Below are positions 1 through 11,952 of a DNA stretch of 64,000 nucleotides, piece after piece. The first letter of the stretch is position 1, and each line of letters opens with the position of its first letter. Both the position numbers and the translations under genes were made by a program. This stretch comes from Talaromyces rugulosus (lineage: Eukaryota > Ascomycota > Eurotiomycetes > Eurotiales > Trichocomaceae): positions 4,092,001-4,156,000 of the forward strand of contig NC_049566.1 in the NCBI RefSeq assembly GCF_013368755.1, read 5' to 3'. Under the pieces are notes generated by a model that worked only from the letters and a program-made list of their open reading frames with translations, was not told the origin of the DNA and searched no databases.

Positions 1-82
1 TCGCTTCGATGGTGCCTTCGGCAACTGCGCCGGACGGGGCCGTGCCGTGGAGCACTTTGAGGTTGTATTTCTGTTCAGCCAT
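1..82 (-). CDS. 5' end of an unidentified gene (partial)
   Basis: Reading the complement from an ATG at 82 gives 27 open codons that run off the window edge, beginning MAEQKYNLKVLHG. The protein start is hydrophilic, has no signal peptide and was not recognised. The start is supported by the A-rich leader just upstream and by the absence of any other use for this frame. Only the first coding bases are here, so no function is offered. Its promoter would share the long interval up to the tricalbin gene, and the two genes are divergent. Confidence 0.45.
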   Translation of the reverse strand, partial: MAEQKYNLKVLHGTAPSGAVAEGTIEA

Positions 83-2623
83 TTTTGTTGATGAGGAACA
101 AAAACTACAAATGTAGGTTTATAGAATTGTCGCGGTTTGGGGGTTTTATGTGACAAAAGATTGTGCGCTATCAGAGGAGGGGCACGAGGACAGGTCGATG
201 ATCGCCATTGTGGAGAGGTCCCGCTACTCCGGAACTTGCGATACTACTCCACCATCACTGCTTTCGTCATTGATTTGGAATTTCTATTTGCCCGTGGAGC
301 TTTTTGTCTGTTGGTTGAGTTCTTTCGGAGTTTGGGAAAAGAATACGTACGTAGTCGGGTATTCGTCGAATGATGTCATCGGTGACAAATCAACGGCTCT
401 TCTGATATTTGTATATCAATTGATAATATCATATACTCGGCGATCTCTGGTTTTTAGATAAAAAAAAGGAAGTTTATAAATATTAAATACTATCTAGCAG
501 ACAACGCCACCAGACAACGGAACGGTTTCAATAATTTATACGACGTGTTGTACGTAAGGATAGAGGCGCTAACGCGTAAATACTAAAAAGGAAATCTGTG
601 TTGTAGATCAACCAATTCAAAAATGGTACAGGCTTCAATGTTCCCTATAGAGATTGAATTATAAATATATGGTGGCAGAATGGTCGCAAAGATAGATTTA
701 TTTAACCACCATACTATATGTTGTTAAATACCAGTGCGGAGAACATTTCCGATCAGTTGTGCTACACTGTGTTTTTCTCAAACGGTGTCAATTAATACCA
801 AAAAATAGCTACATGTCGATATGTTATGACAAGTTAGTATATATATGAGAGATGCAACTTTGGAACCAGGTTGTCGGGTTTCAAAGCAACATTGAACGCG
901 GGGTAAACTCTCGCAAACCTAAAACTTGTAGCTCAGTTGTCGAAATATATTTTTCACGCCGTGAGTTGGTAGCCATCTCAACATATATATTTATATTTCA
1001 GATGTTGTGAGCGCCTTTATGCATCACACGGGCGGTGTGATGCCTGCGTAGTCTTGCAGCCTTTATGCATGCATTGTTGTATTTGAAATATACATCGGTC
1101 GATGAAGTACCACGTACCTTTCTTGTCTCTAGCCCTAATGGCGGGGGTCAATGTCGTGCTCAAGGTTAGAGTGTCACATGATCGTCTTGTTACAGATGAT
1201 AGATCACTTTGATGTAGCATGATTATGTTTGTACGACACGAGCTGCTCTGTATGCATTTGATAGAGTATGTAGAGGCTCCTATTGGTGGGGGGCCATGGC
1301 CTGCATGAACCAGATTACTTTTAATTAATATTATTTAACAATAGGGCCCACGGTTTGTCCCGATTAGTTTTGTAAGAAAAAAAATCTGTTCCTTGGCTCC
1401 CCCTCACAAGTGCCGTGCTCGGGGCTAGTCCGAGAGTTCACTGAGTCGACTGAGTTGTCGTTGCGTCATTAGCTTTGCATAACTGCAGAATAATAATTCA
1501 CCTACCAGGTAGCTGCAGGTCAACAAGTCGATTTTTTTTTTCAGTAATTAATAATTCATTGCAGCAGAATTCCAAGCAAGAAAAGTGTGCTCTCACATGC
1601 ACGCGCCAATGCCAATGCTACGTGGAAATTTCCCACGATCCGAAAAACTTCGTGGCTGGAGTCGCCAACCAGATCTCGGGCGCGAGCAGCTCCACCAATT
1701 GGACTGGGAGATCTGCGATGAACTGGGAGAAAGTTGTCGCCGAGCTGGTTAGTAGCTGCTAGCCTTTGCAATCTCGCTTCTAGTGCGCCGGATTAGGGCG
1801 ATGGTAGTGTCGATAGCGTGCATAGGAGCCGTGCTAAGACCAACCATCGCGCGTCTATCGATCGAGGGAATTGGCGCTAGTGCGTAGCTCCAACCGAATG
1901 GCGATACGTCTGGAGTGACAGGCTGGGAAAAAAACAAGGGGTCTGAAATAAATAAATAAATAATGATAAGAGAGAGATAGAGAGGAAGAAAGATGAACGT
2001 CGCCATTGCAGGCACTGCGCCACAGAAAATGCAAGCCCCGCAGTAGTGCGCCAATCAGACGAGGACCCAGCACCAGCCACATTCCGGGCCGGCGTCCAAT
2101 CGCCAGTCGTTGCCGCGTGGCTGAGGCGCCCGCCCCACTCAAGCTCTGCAGGTGGGGCAAATTACGCATTTTGCCCATTTATGCGCCGATCATTGGTCCG
2201 TGTCTCCAGTTCGAGCTGGAAGCGGCTAGCGTGCCGGCCGAGCCAAGGGCAAGGCAGGAGCCCGCCCAGCCCGCCGGTCCCAGTGCCTTCCTGCCTGTCA
2301 GTCTCTTCTATCTTGCATTATTCACTCACTCCTCTTTCTCTCTCTCTCTCTCTCTCTCTTCTCCATTCCGATTACTCCTCATTTTCTACCCCCTCCTCCT
2401 GGACATCTCACAATCTCTTGCGAGCTAGCCCAGCTGCTAATCGCATTGCTCCCTCGTTGTCCTGCGGCCCTGGAGCCGCCCGCGCTGAACCAGTGACGTC
2501 GACTCACTCAAATCCTGAAACAGCCACAGCACAGCCCATTGTCTCGACGATCGTGACGGCTGCTGGCATTTGCAGCTTGTGCCAATTTCTTCTCCTTTTC
2601 TTTTCCTTCTTACCCAGTCCACC
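83..2623. other. Long intergenic region, divergent promoters
   Basis: About 2.5 kb without a supportable gene. Bases 400-1000 are AT-rich and carry only short frames with no family signature. An (AAAT)n-like tract lies at about 1946-1964. A pyrimidine tract with a (TC)n run lies at about 2335-2359 and probably belongs to the core promoter or leader of the tricalbin gene. An open frame of 262 codons starting at 2046 crosses this leader, but it is out of frame with the real protein and has no recognisable domain. Confidence 0.6.
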
Positions 2624-5600
2624 ATGGCTTCAGAACCCGCCTCCAATGCCGAGGCCAAGCAGCAGGGCATCATCGAGACCGCCCAGGCAGCAGGAAACGA
2701 CCCTCAATCGCACATCCAGCCTGAATTGGCCGAGGAGAAGCTCGTGGACGAGAGTCTCAAAGCAGGCGCGCCGGCTTTCCAGTTCAACCCAGATGATTCT
2801 CCTCAAGAGAAAGCAGAGGCTGCCAAATCGGTGAGTTGCTGCGCCAGACCATTATCTCCCGCTGTCTTGCTTACATTTTTCCGTGTCCTGTGCAGGCCCT
2901 ACCTCCCCAATTCCCCAAGCCTAAAGCTTTAGCCGGCGCGGCCTTAGTATCAGACCAGGTAGGCACCTGCTTTTCCCAGATCAAATTACAATCCACGAGC
3001 GACTCACTGAAATCGATGTAGACAAAGGGCCCCGCTGATTATGACTTGCCATCAACAAATAAAGCAACCGAGATGGTGACAACAGCTCCCGCGGCAAAGG
3101 ATGATGAGAAGAAATCTCTCGCCCCCGGAGAACTGACTGACGAACAACGCTGGGCACGGGACCGTACAGGGTGGGCGCCGCAATTCGCCAAGCCCGATGC
3201 ATCCCCAGAAGATGAAGAGACATTGCTGGATCACCGCACATTTTTGGAAGACAAAATAAGTGACAAGTTCTTTGGAGGTTTGTCATGTCCCGTTCTGCTA
3301 CTGCGGACTAGCAGCTAATGGACTTAGATTGGTACCACAATGCCGCCGTTATTGTCTTTGCGTGTCTTATATCCTGGACCATCGCCGTTCTCGGAGGTGG
3401 CCTTGGTTGGGTCTTTTTGGTGATGGCTGCTTGTGGCACTTATTATCGCACTTCAATTCGACGCGTTCGGCGCAACTTCCGGGACGACATCCACAGAGAA
3501 ATGGCCAAACAGCGTTTGGAGACCGACACTGAGAGTTTGGAATGGATCAACAGCTTCCTGGTTAAATTCTGGCCAATTTACTCACCAGTCCTGTGCGACA
3601 CCATCATCAACTCGGTAGATCAAGTGTTGAGTACTTCGACTCCTGCCTTCCTGGACAGCTTGCGCATGAAGACATTTGTTCTCGGCACCAAGCCTCCACG
3701 CCTGGAGCACGTGAAGACGTACCCCAAGACCGAAGTCGACACTGTCGTTATGGACTGGAAGTTTAGCTTCACCCCCAACGACACCATGGATATGACTGCC
3801 CGCCAAGTCAAGGACAAAATTAACCCCAAGGTCGTATTAGAGGTACGAGTTGGTAAGGGAGTGGTCAGCCATGGCCTGGATGTCATTGTCGAGGATTTCG
3901 CCTTTTCTGGCTTGATGCGAGTAAAGATGAAGCTCCAGATCCCCTTCCCCCATATGGAGCGTGTCGACATCTGTTTTATTGGACGTCCTGAGATTGACTA
4001 CGTCTGCAAGCCTCTTGGTGGAGACACCTTAGGTTTCGACATCAATTTCATTCCCGGTCTCGAAGGCTTCATTAAGGAGCAGATCCACGGCAACCTTGGC
4101 CCAATGATGTACGAGCCCAATGTCTTCCCGATCGAAATTGCCAAGATGCTGGCAGGTAACCCAGTTGATAACGCAATTGGTGTTATCGCTGTCACTCTTT
4201 CTGGTGCTGCCAACTTGAAAGGTTCCGGCAGAATCGGAAACACTATCGATCCTTATGTTTCTCTTTCCCTCAACAGCCGCAACGAACTGGCACGCACAAA
4301 GACTATACAAGACACGAACAATCCTCGATGGAACGAAACTGTGTACATTATCATCACCTCGTTTACCGATGCATTGACCATGGCTGTGTGGGACTACAAC
4401 GAATTCCGCAAAGACCAGGAATTGGGTATTGCCACTTTCCCCCTTGACAAGCTCGAATCGGAACACGAGCATGAAGGTCTTAACTTGGACATTTCTTTCA
4501 GTGGCCGTAATCGCGGTGTTTTGCAAGCCGAAGTGCGCTTCTTCCCCGTTTTGGAAGGTCGCAAATTGGAGGACGGTACCGAGGAGCCTGCACCGGAACT
4601 CAACACCGGTATTGCACGATTCACTGTTGAACAAGCGAAAGAGCTGGATGGAAGCAAGAGCTTGGTTGGATCCCTCAGCCCATATGCTGTCCTCTTGGTG
4701 AATGGCAAAGAAGCACATGTGACAGGCAAGCTCAAGCGTACCAATAACCCCATCTTCAAAGACGCGTCTAAGGAACTCCTTATCACGGACCGCAAGAACG
4801 CCAAACTAGGCCTTGTCATTAAAGACGATCGTGATTTGTCGACTGATCCTGTCATTGGAAAATACCAGATCAAGTTGAATGATATGCTCAAAATGATGGA
4901 GAAGGGCCATGAATGGTACCACTTGGCTGGTGCCAAAAGCGGTCGCGTCAAGATGATGCTCGACTGGAAGCCTGTTGGGCTGAGAGGTATCGTAGGTGGC
5001 GCAGGTTATATTTCCCCAATTGGTGTTGTGCGGATTCATTTCAAAGGTGCCAGTGATCTACGCAACATGGAAACTATGGGCAAATCAGACCCGTATGCTC
5101 GTCCTTTGCTAAACGGCGTCCCAAGCGGCCGTACTGTTACGTTCAAGAACAATCTTAACCCGGACTGGGATGAAATTATTTATGTTCCCGTTCACAGTGC
5201 ACGCGAGAAGCTTACTTTGGAGGTCATGGATGAAGAAAGCCTCGGTAAGGATCGCAGTCTTGGCGAGGTCGAGATTTCCTTGGCAGATTATATCCGTGAC
5301 GATGAGAACGGTGAATACGAAGTCGACGATGAGAAGCAGGACACGAAGAGCGGACTCCGTATGCACGGACGTGGCGCTGCCAAGGGCCTCCTTAACTATA
5401 CCATCGCGTTTTATCCAACAGTCAATGTGGTTGACCCAGATGAAGAATCGGAAGAAGCAGAGGAAGAAGCGGCAGAGGCCGCAGAAGGCTCTCGCAATAG
5501 CGTTGATTCTACTGCACGCAACAGCGTGGATCGTCGTAGCACCGATGCGGGCAGAACCAGCACCGACGTCAAATCAAATGGCCGACCCAGTCTCGACACT

Positions 5601-7459
5601 GCTGTATCCAAGCGTACAGGTAACGGGGGTCCTATCTCTCCCCTTTCTTCCTCATTTCCAACATCTTCATCGTCTTCTATACGCAAAGAGATTCCTAAGA
5701 TTCGTATCGGGCTAGAGGACTTGTCTAACTACGGTAAGTCTTTACGAGTTTTGGTTACGCCTTGCTTAAGAAAATAATTACTAATCCTGTTACAGAATCC
5801 GGTTTGATTGTGTTCAAATTCATCGACGGAAACCTCTCGCACTCTAACGTCTTTCTTGAGGTTGTCATTGATGACCACTTGTTCCCCTCGTACACTTCAA
5901 TGAAGATCAAGTCGAAAACTGCAACATTTGAAGATAGTAAGTTATTCTGCACTGCGAAATTTGAATAAAAATCTAACCAACTTGGTGTAGTTGGCGACGC
6001 ATTTGTGCGTGAATTGGAAGCGTCTCAAATCACACTTCGACTTGTTGAAGGTGATAGTGATGATACACACGTCCTTGCCAAGCTGACCGGCCCAACACTG
6101 CCCACGCTGCAACAGTGTCTCTATACGCCTACCGAGTTACAGCTTCGGTCGGACAACGGTGCAATCAGCAAGGTCAAGGTTAGCCTGCGGTTCATTCCGG
6201 TGTCGATGAAACTCGATCCCACAGAGTCAATTAACAATTCGGGCGATCTTCGTGTCGACGTTCTTGATGCGGCCGACCTTCCATCCGCTGACCGCAACGG
6301 TTTTAGTGATCCGTATTGTAAATTCAAAGTGGATGGCAAGGACGTTTACAAGACCAAAGTGCAAAAGAAAACCCTGCACCCGGCCTGGAACGAATACTTT
6401 GAGACGCCGATCAAATCGAGAATCGGGGGAGACTTCCGCGTGGATGTATATGATTGGGACTTTGGTGACAAGGCAGACCTGCTGGGCGGAACTGTCATCA
6501 ATTTGGAGAAGCTCGAGCCATTCCAGTCGGAAGAAGTAACGCTCAACCTGGACGGCAAGTCTGGCGCTATCCGATTGAAATTGGTCTTCAAGCCATCATA
6601 CGTGACGCGTGCCCGTCAAGGACAGTCAACCTTTTCGGGAACGTTTGCGACGCCCGGCAAGATTGTCGGGGCGCCTGTCAAGACCGTCGGCCTCGTGGGT
6701 GGCGGTGTTGTCAAGGGAGCATCGTTTATTGGCCGGGGCTTGAGGAATCGCTTCCAGAAAGATAAAGATCACGGCGAAGCGGAAGTAGCAACGCCTCCTC
6801 GTGAAGAGTCGCCTCCAAGGACACCTGCAAAGACAGACACTGGTCTCCCGCGTGCCCCTGGACTGGTCGTGGACCCGGCATCGCCATCTTCTCCTCTAGG
6901 TTCGCCGGACCTGCAACGTCGCCATAGCCGTACTCGCAGCATCAGGTCTCAATTTGGCAATGGGTCTGCAGAGGGCGGAACTGCATTATTCACAGTTGTT
7001 TCAGCCACCGGATTTCCTCCTTCGGCAAATATTCGCTGCCTTGTTCGACTTTTGGGCGCCAAGGGTGCCAAGGACATTCACAAGACCAAGGCGATCAAGA
7101 GCGCTGACGGCTCTGTTCAGTTTGACAGCACACACGAGACATTCAAGGTCCCCAATGTCACAGCGGATGCTCAATATCTGTTGAAGGTGGTCAACCACAG
7201 CACGTTCGGAGCAGACGAGGCACTTGGCGAGGCACACTTCTTTGTCGATGATCAGGGATCGTCTATGAGCAAAGAAAAGACCGTGGGTGTGGGATCAGGC
7301 AAGGTGGTGATTAAGAGCAGCTTTACGCCGAATGAAATCGCCAATGGCCGTCCCAGCACTGCAACTTCTATAAACGGGGATGCGCTTGACGCTGGAGGCG
7401 AAACACCAGACAAGAAGCGACGTAGCTTCCTGTCGAAGCGCAGCGCTAGTGGTGTTTAG
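2624..7459 (+). CDS. Tricalbin-type SMP/multi-C2 membrane tether
   Basis: Six exons: 2624-2830, 2896-2958, 3022-3277, 3328-5733, 5796-5936 and 5991-7459, giving about 1513 residues, in the range of fungal tricalbins. Order: acidic, charged N-terminus; a hydrophobic hairpin near residues 180-215 (AAVIVFACLISWTIAVLGGG); an SMP lipid-transfer domain at about 235-430 beginning near ESLEWINSFLVKFWPIYSP; then several C2 domains at about 450, 590, 740 and 1100, with a degenerate C2-like one near 1350. Typical C2 signatures are visible, for example GFSDPYCKF and GKSDPYA. Tricalbins anchor cortical ER to the plasma membrane and move lipids between them in a calcium-sensitive way. A Ser/Arg-rich linker near residues 880-960 separates C2 blocks. 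Every exon junction keeps the frame. The start at 2624 has an ACC ATG G context. Confidence 0.93.
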
Positions 7460-9293
7460 ATGAATTGTGTACTTATTGATGAACTGTTGATATTCTTAGC
7501 TACAGATGAGTGGTACAAAAAGAAAACTAGGTCCGATGACCTCAGGAAGTCTTGTTTTGTGATATCCTTTTTCTTATATTTTATGTCGTACTACGAATGA
7601 AATCTTATAAAAACGTGATCTTCCGATGACTAGTAAGTAGTATTAGCGTGATCGACAGCCAAGGTAAAATTATTATGTGGTAGCAGCGTGAGGAATATCC
7701 CGGAAGCGACCGATAACGATCAGAAAATTTTTTTTCTCGGATGGATGATGATCTTCATTCTAGTAAATATTAATATTAATTGCTGACACACTGCCACATT
7801 CGGCGCTGTTTTAGAGGGGCTCCCCCCCCTCTACGATTCGTGATCTGGGCCGGGTAGCTGCAGAACGTTCTTTTATTATTATGGGTAGGATGGGATTATG
7901 TGGTTGTATTCAGGGCCGGGTGGGGCAACGGGATGTTGAAATGTATCGATCTAGATTCTAGAGTCGTAGACGTGCATTGCATGCCTTACCGTTTTAACTG
8001 GGGGGGGTTGGGAAAAAAAAAAACCAAAAGGAAGACCTTAAACGAGGGGTGTCATGTCTGGAAGATCTAGACCCGGAATTATTAGTACGCACACGTTTCC
8101 GATGTGGATAGCTTATCTTATTTGATTAAGCTAGGAGCTTCCGTGTGATGAAATTGAAAAAAAGGGGGCTTTTTTTTTGGCTGCTCCGTGAATAATAATA
8201 ATAAATAGCCTGATAGGAGACAGAGACGTAATAGGGCTAGGGTCGATTTTGTTTTCGTGGGTAGAATTAAAATTATACTCCTAGCGTGGTAGTAGTAGTA
8301 TGTAGTTCAATCGATTTTTCTAGACTGGTGGTGAACGACCCGGGCAATACTACTAAATGGGCCATGGCAGTGTAACGGTGTCGATCGTTTGTGTACATAA
8401 TTGATATGATGATGATTTTTGTGAAGAATCTACAGGCTTTTTCCATGGTGAGAGAGAAAAAGGGAGAAAGTAGGCAAGTCATGAATCATGAGTCAGGGGA
8501 AAAAGGCCGAGTCCATCGGCGGGGAATGCCATTCAAGGGGGTACACATTCCTCAATTCCTCAATGCAGTAGTGCACAGCCGCCGGGTAAACGGAGCGAGA
8601 GCGTGGGACAAATTCGAAATGGTATTAATAGTACACAGTTAGTTGGAAGTACGTAGTAGTAGATCAGCGAGCGTGCGTTCTTGGTTGGATATTGACAGGG
8701 TAAACGTAGTCGATCAAAAAAAAAAAAAGGGGGTTCGTATTAGCTCCTTTCTTGGATAATAGATAATACCAATCGGACAAAGGATTTGACGATAGTCTTG
8801 TGTGCTATTGACGACCGGCCAGTTGCTTTGACAACGAAATAATCAACGGTATAAGAGAGAGTCAATAGAGAGACGGAGGCGATCTGACGTGGTGGTTGAG
8901 TATTGAGCCTGGAGTCTGGACAGAGCGAAACGGAGTATACTGCTAGCAGTCAGGTCACTGGCGAGCACAAACCTAATACTAACAGCCTCACCTGCTAGCC
9001 TCGTAGTCGTGCCTGTACGGAGTAATCGTGCTAATGATATCGATCGATTAGCTGTAGATGACAGGAGAGAGACATCGAGAGAGGGGCACTGGAGCTGTCC
9101 CGGCGTAACGTGACCGGCGCCCCACCTGCCTGCCTCCGCGGCCCCTGGCGACGACACGCAGGGAAGGAGCTCGATCAAGCACAACAACAATAAATAACTA
9201 GACCAGACCTCGCTCTATCTTTTCTCTCTCTCTCCTCCTCTCTCTTCCCCCTCGCCTCTCGTCTTCCTCGCTCTCAATTCGATTGCGCCTCTG
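7460..9293. other. Intergenic region between tricalbin gene and ugp1
   Basis: About 1.8 kb holding the tricalbin 3' end and the ugp1 promoter. It contains homopolymer runs (for example at 7731, 8008 and 8710), short AAT and TAG trinucleotide repeats near 8190 and 8290, and one degenerate telobox-like TAGGGCTAGGGT at 8232-8243. A CT-rich tract at 9218-9260 lies just upstream of the probable ugp1 transcription start. No gene is supported. Confidence 0.55.
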
Positions 9294-9568
9294 GTAAGTC
9301 TGCGAGTCAAACGCCCCTTCGTTTCGTGCCCCTCAGTGCCTTTTGCTGTCGATCGTGCCCACCCCGTCCAATCGACGCTCCTGCTCGCCCACGCCGCACG
9401 GGATCGACAGTTCTGCGTGGCGACCGCAACTTGCCCGCCATTGCTGTCCTCGCCCTCACCATGTTGTCATTTTTCGTTTAGCCTTTTTTTTCCCTCTTGC
9501 CTTTTTGCCTCTTACTCACAACCCCTCAATCTCGTTCTCTCGTCGTCCTTTTGTGTGTTGTGCCTCAG
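9294..9568 (+). other. Probable 5'-UTR intron of ugp1
   Basis: A near-consensus donor (CTG|GTAAGT at 9294) is followed 275 nt later by a pyrimidine-rich acceptor ending CTCAG at 9568, with a CTTACTCAC-like branch region near 9510. It sits between a CT-rich promoter tract and the ATG at 9682. Long leader introns are common in strongly expressed fungal metabolic genes. Inferred from sequence only. Confidence 0.6.
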
Positions 9569-9681
9569 AATCGCTGAGACAAGAGTTCACTACTAACAAG
9601 CCACTGTTTCGGTCCAGATCCCATCAATCCGCTTCTCGCTAGTCCACCGACTTCTCGGGAAGTTAACCCTGCCTTCTGACC

Positions 9682-11355
9682 ATGGCCGCCGCTAAAGCGA
9701 TCCCCTCCCACCTGAGGGCTCAAGCAGAATCTGGCTCCCAGGGCGATTCTGCTTTTGAGCGCAAACACCACGGAAAGTCCCAGTCGCACATGGTAAGTAG
9801 TGTCTTTGCAGGTGCTCCTTGTTCTGGTCGATTCTGTCACCAGTCCCAGGGCTTGTCTGGAGTCGAAGAGCTAACCATCGCAAAAATACAGGCCTTCGAA
9901 AATGCCTCCACCAGTGTGGCGGCCTCGCAGATGCGCAATGCCTTGAATGCGCTCTCCGAAACCGTCGAGGACCCCAACATCAAGAACCGCTTCGAGGCCG
10001 AGATGGACAACTTCTTTGCCCTCTTCCGCCGCTTCCTCAATGACCGCGCCAAGGGCAATGCCGTCAACTGGGACCGCATCGCTCCCCCCCAGCCCAGCCA
10101 GGTCGTTGATTACGCCGACCTTGGCAACTCCGCCTCGGTCGAGTTTCTCAACAAGCTGGCCGTCCTCAAGCTCAACGGTGGTCTCGGTACCTCCATGGGC
10201 TGTGTCGGCCCCAAGTCCGTCATCGAGGTCCGCGAGGGCATGTCCTTCCTTGACTTGTCCGTCCGCCAGATCGAGTACCTCAACCGCACCTACAACGTTA
10301 ACGTTCCCTTTGTGCTCATGAACTCCTTCAACACCGATGATGATACCTCTAGCATCATCAAGAAGTACGAGGGTCACAACATCGACATCATCACTTTCAA
10401 CCAGTCCCGCTACCCCCGTGTGCTGAAGGACTCATTGCTCCCAGCCCCCAAGAGCTTCGACTCCCAGATCTCCGACTGGTACCCTCCCGGCCACGGTGAC
10501 GTCTTCGAGTCTCTGTACAACTCCGGAACCCTCGACAAGCTCCTCGAGCGCGGTGTTGAGATCCTCTTCCTTTCCAATGCCGACAACTTGGGTGCTGTTG
10601 TTGATCTGCGCATTTTGCAGCACATGGTTGACTCCAAGTCTGAATACATCATGGAATTGACCGACAAGACCAAGGCTGATGTCAAGGGTGGTACCATCAT
10701 TGACTACGACGGCCGCGTCCGTTTGCTCGAAATTGCCCAGGTGCCCAAGGAGCACGTCAACGAATTCAAGTCTATCAAGAAATTCAAGTACTTCAACACC
10801 AACAACATCTGGATGAACCTCCGCGCCATCAAGCGTGTTGTGGAAGAAAATGAGCTCGAGATGGAGATCATTCCCAACGAAAAGTCCATCCCCGCTGACA
10901 AGAAGGGAGAGGCCGACCTGTCCATCATTCAGCTCGAGACCGCCGTCGGTGCCGCCATCCGCCACTTCCGCAACGCTCACGGTGTCAACGTTCCCCGTCG
11001 CCGCTTCTTGCCCGTCAAGACCTGCTCTGACCTCATGCTTGTCAAATCCGACCTTTACAGCTTGCAGCACGGCCAGTTGGTCATTGACGCCAACCGTTTC
11101 GGCGGCGCCCCTATCATCAAGCTTGGATCTGACTTCAAGAAGGTGTCTGATTTCCAGAAGCGCATTCCTAGCATCCCACGCATTGCTGAGCTGGACCATC
11201 TTACAATCACTGGTCCCGTGAACCTGGGCCGCAACGTCACTCTTAAGGGAACCGTCATCATTGTTGCTACTGAAGGCAGCACGATCGACGTCCCCCCTGG
11301 TTCTGTTCTGGAGAACTGTGTCGTCCAAGGCAGTCTGAGAATCTTGGAACACTAA
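9682..11355 (+). CDS. ugp1: UTP-glucose-1-phosphate uridylyltransferase
   Basis: Makes UDP-glucose from UTP and glucose-1-phosphate, the cytosolic precursor for cell-wall glucan, glycogen, trehalose and galactose metabolism (the UGP1/GalF family of fungi). Exons 9682-9792 and 9892-11355 give 524 residues, the usual family length. Visible motifs are the nucleotide-binding loop [53 protein letters not shown] and [12 protein letters not shown], ending in a left-handed beta-helix-like tail. Codon use is strongly biased to C-ending codons, as in highly expressed genes, which also creates a long antisense shadow frame. The 99-nt intron is a multiple of three with no stop, so retention would insert 33 residues without breaking the frame. 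Confidence 0.97.
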   Translation: MAAAKAIPSHLRAQAESGSQGDSAFERKHHGKSQSHMVSSVFAGAPCSGRFCHQSQGLSGVEELTIAKIQAFENASTSVAASQMRNALNALSETVEDPNIKNRFEAEMDNFFALFRRFLNDRAKGNAVNWDRIAPPQPSQVVDYADLGNSASVEFLNKLAVLKLNGGLGTSMGCVGPKSVIEVREGMSFLDLSVRQIEYLNRTYNVNVPFVLMNSFNTDDDTSSIIKKYEGHNIDIITFNQSRYPRVLKDSLLPAPKSFDSQISDWYPPGHGDVFESLYNSGTLDKLLERGVEILFLSNADNLGAVVDLRILQHMVDSKSEYIMELTDKTKADVKGGTIIDYDGRVRLLEIAQVPKEHVNEFKSIKKFKYFNTNNIWMNLRAIKRVVEENELEMEIIPNEKSIPADKKGEADLSIIQLETAVGAAIRHFRNAHGVNVPRRRFLPVKTCSDLMLVKSDLYSLQHGQLVIDANRFGGAPIIKLGSDFKKVSDFQKRIPSIPRIAELDHLTITGPVNLGRNVTLKGTVIIVATEGSTIDVPPGSVLENCVVQGSLRILEH

Positions 11356-11952
11356 TTTTCTTATTTTTCGTTGCTGCATTCCAAAGAATTTCCGTGCAGA
11401 CTACTTCACCTATATGGATCAGGACTTTTAATCAATCATTTCTACATCTCGTGTTTTGCTTTCATTACAACAAATGAGTACGTGTATGGAGTGAAAAGTG
11501 GAAAGTAGATGCTGCGAAAGTGCAGGCTTGATGAAAAGTTCGGTGTTACGACTAGGCTGCGTTGGACCTCCAGTGTCACCTAGAAACGCATTTTTTTTGT
11601 TACATAAATAACGCTCCAGCTAACGATATTAATTCCATATCCTGTCTCTCTGGGAGATGGGCATTTTAAATATTCCGTCAGTAGCTTGTACGTACATGTG
11701 GTTGGTGTTTGTTGGCCTGAGGCATCACACGCAGCTTATACAACCGTGTTTTCCCCGTGGTTCGGAACCGCAGGCAGCTTAACAAAAATGATATCAACTC
11801 AACGTCACCCCTTTTATTCTCTCACGTCATATTGTGTTCCTGGCTTTGGTATGTCCCGATATGCTGGGACATCGTCTTGGGACGATATACACTTATTCGT
11901 ACCCTAGACATCCTAAATTTTTCCCGAACCAAGGCCGCCGTCTCGAAAAAAG
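11356..11952. other. Intergenic region, ugp1 3' end and regulator promoter
   Basis: About 600 bp. It holds the ugp1 3' UTR and the promoter of the Zn2Cys6 gene, including the two adjacent dyads described separately at 11852-11886. No coding potential is supported. Confidence 0.5.
11852..11886. promoter_or_regulatory. Two abutting inverted repeats in the regulator promoter
   Basis: TGTCCC at 11852-11857 pairs with GGGACA at 11866-11871. Immediately after, ATCGTC at 11871-11876 pairs with GACGAT at 11881-11886. They lie 65-100 bp upstream of the ATG of the Zn2Cys6 gene and could be an operator, perhaps for self-control. Function is inferred; only the dyads are seen. Confidence 0.35.

Noticed and set aside
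2046..2834. 262-codon plus frame crossing the tricalbin start
   Set aside because: Low-complexity Ser/Pro sequence out of frame with the conserved protein. The ATG at 2624 gives the frame that splices into the SMP domain.
4029..4718. 229-codon minus-strand frame
   Set aside because: Antisense to the tricalbin coding sequence.
10432..11379. 315-codon minus-strand open frame
   Set aside because: Exactly antisense to ugp1, with no domain; the result of C-ending codon bias in the real gene.
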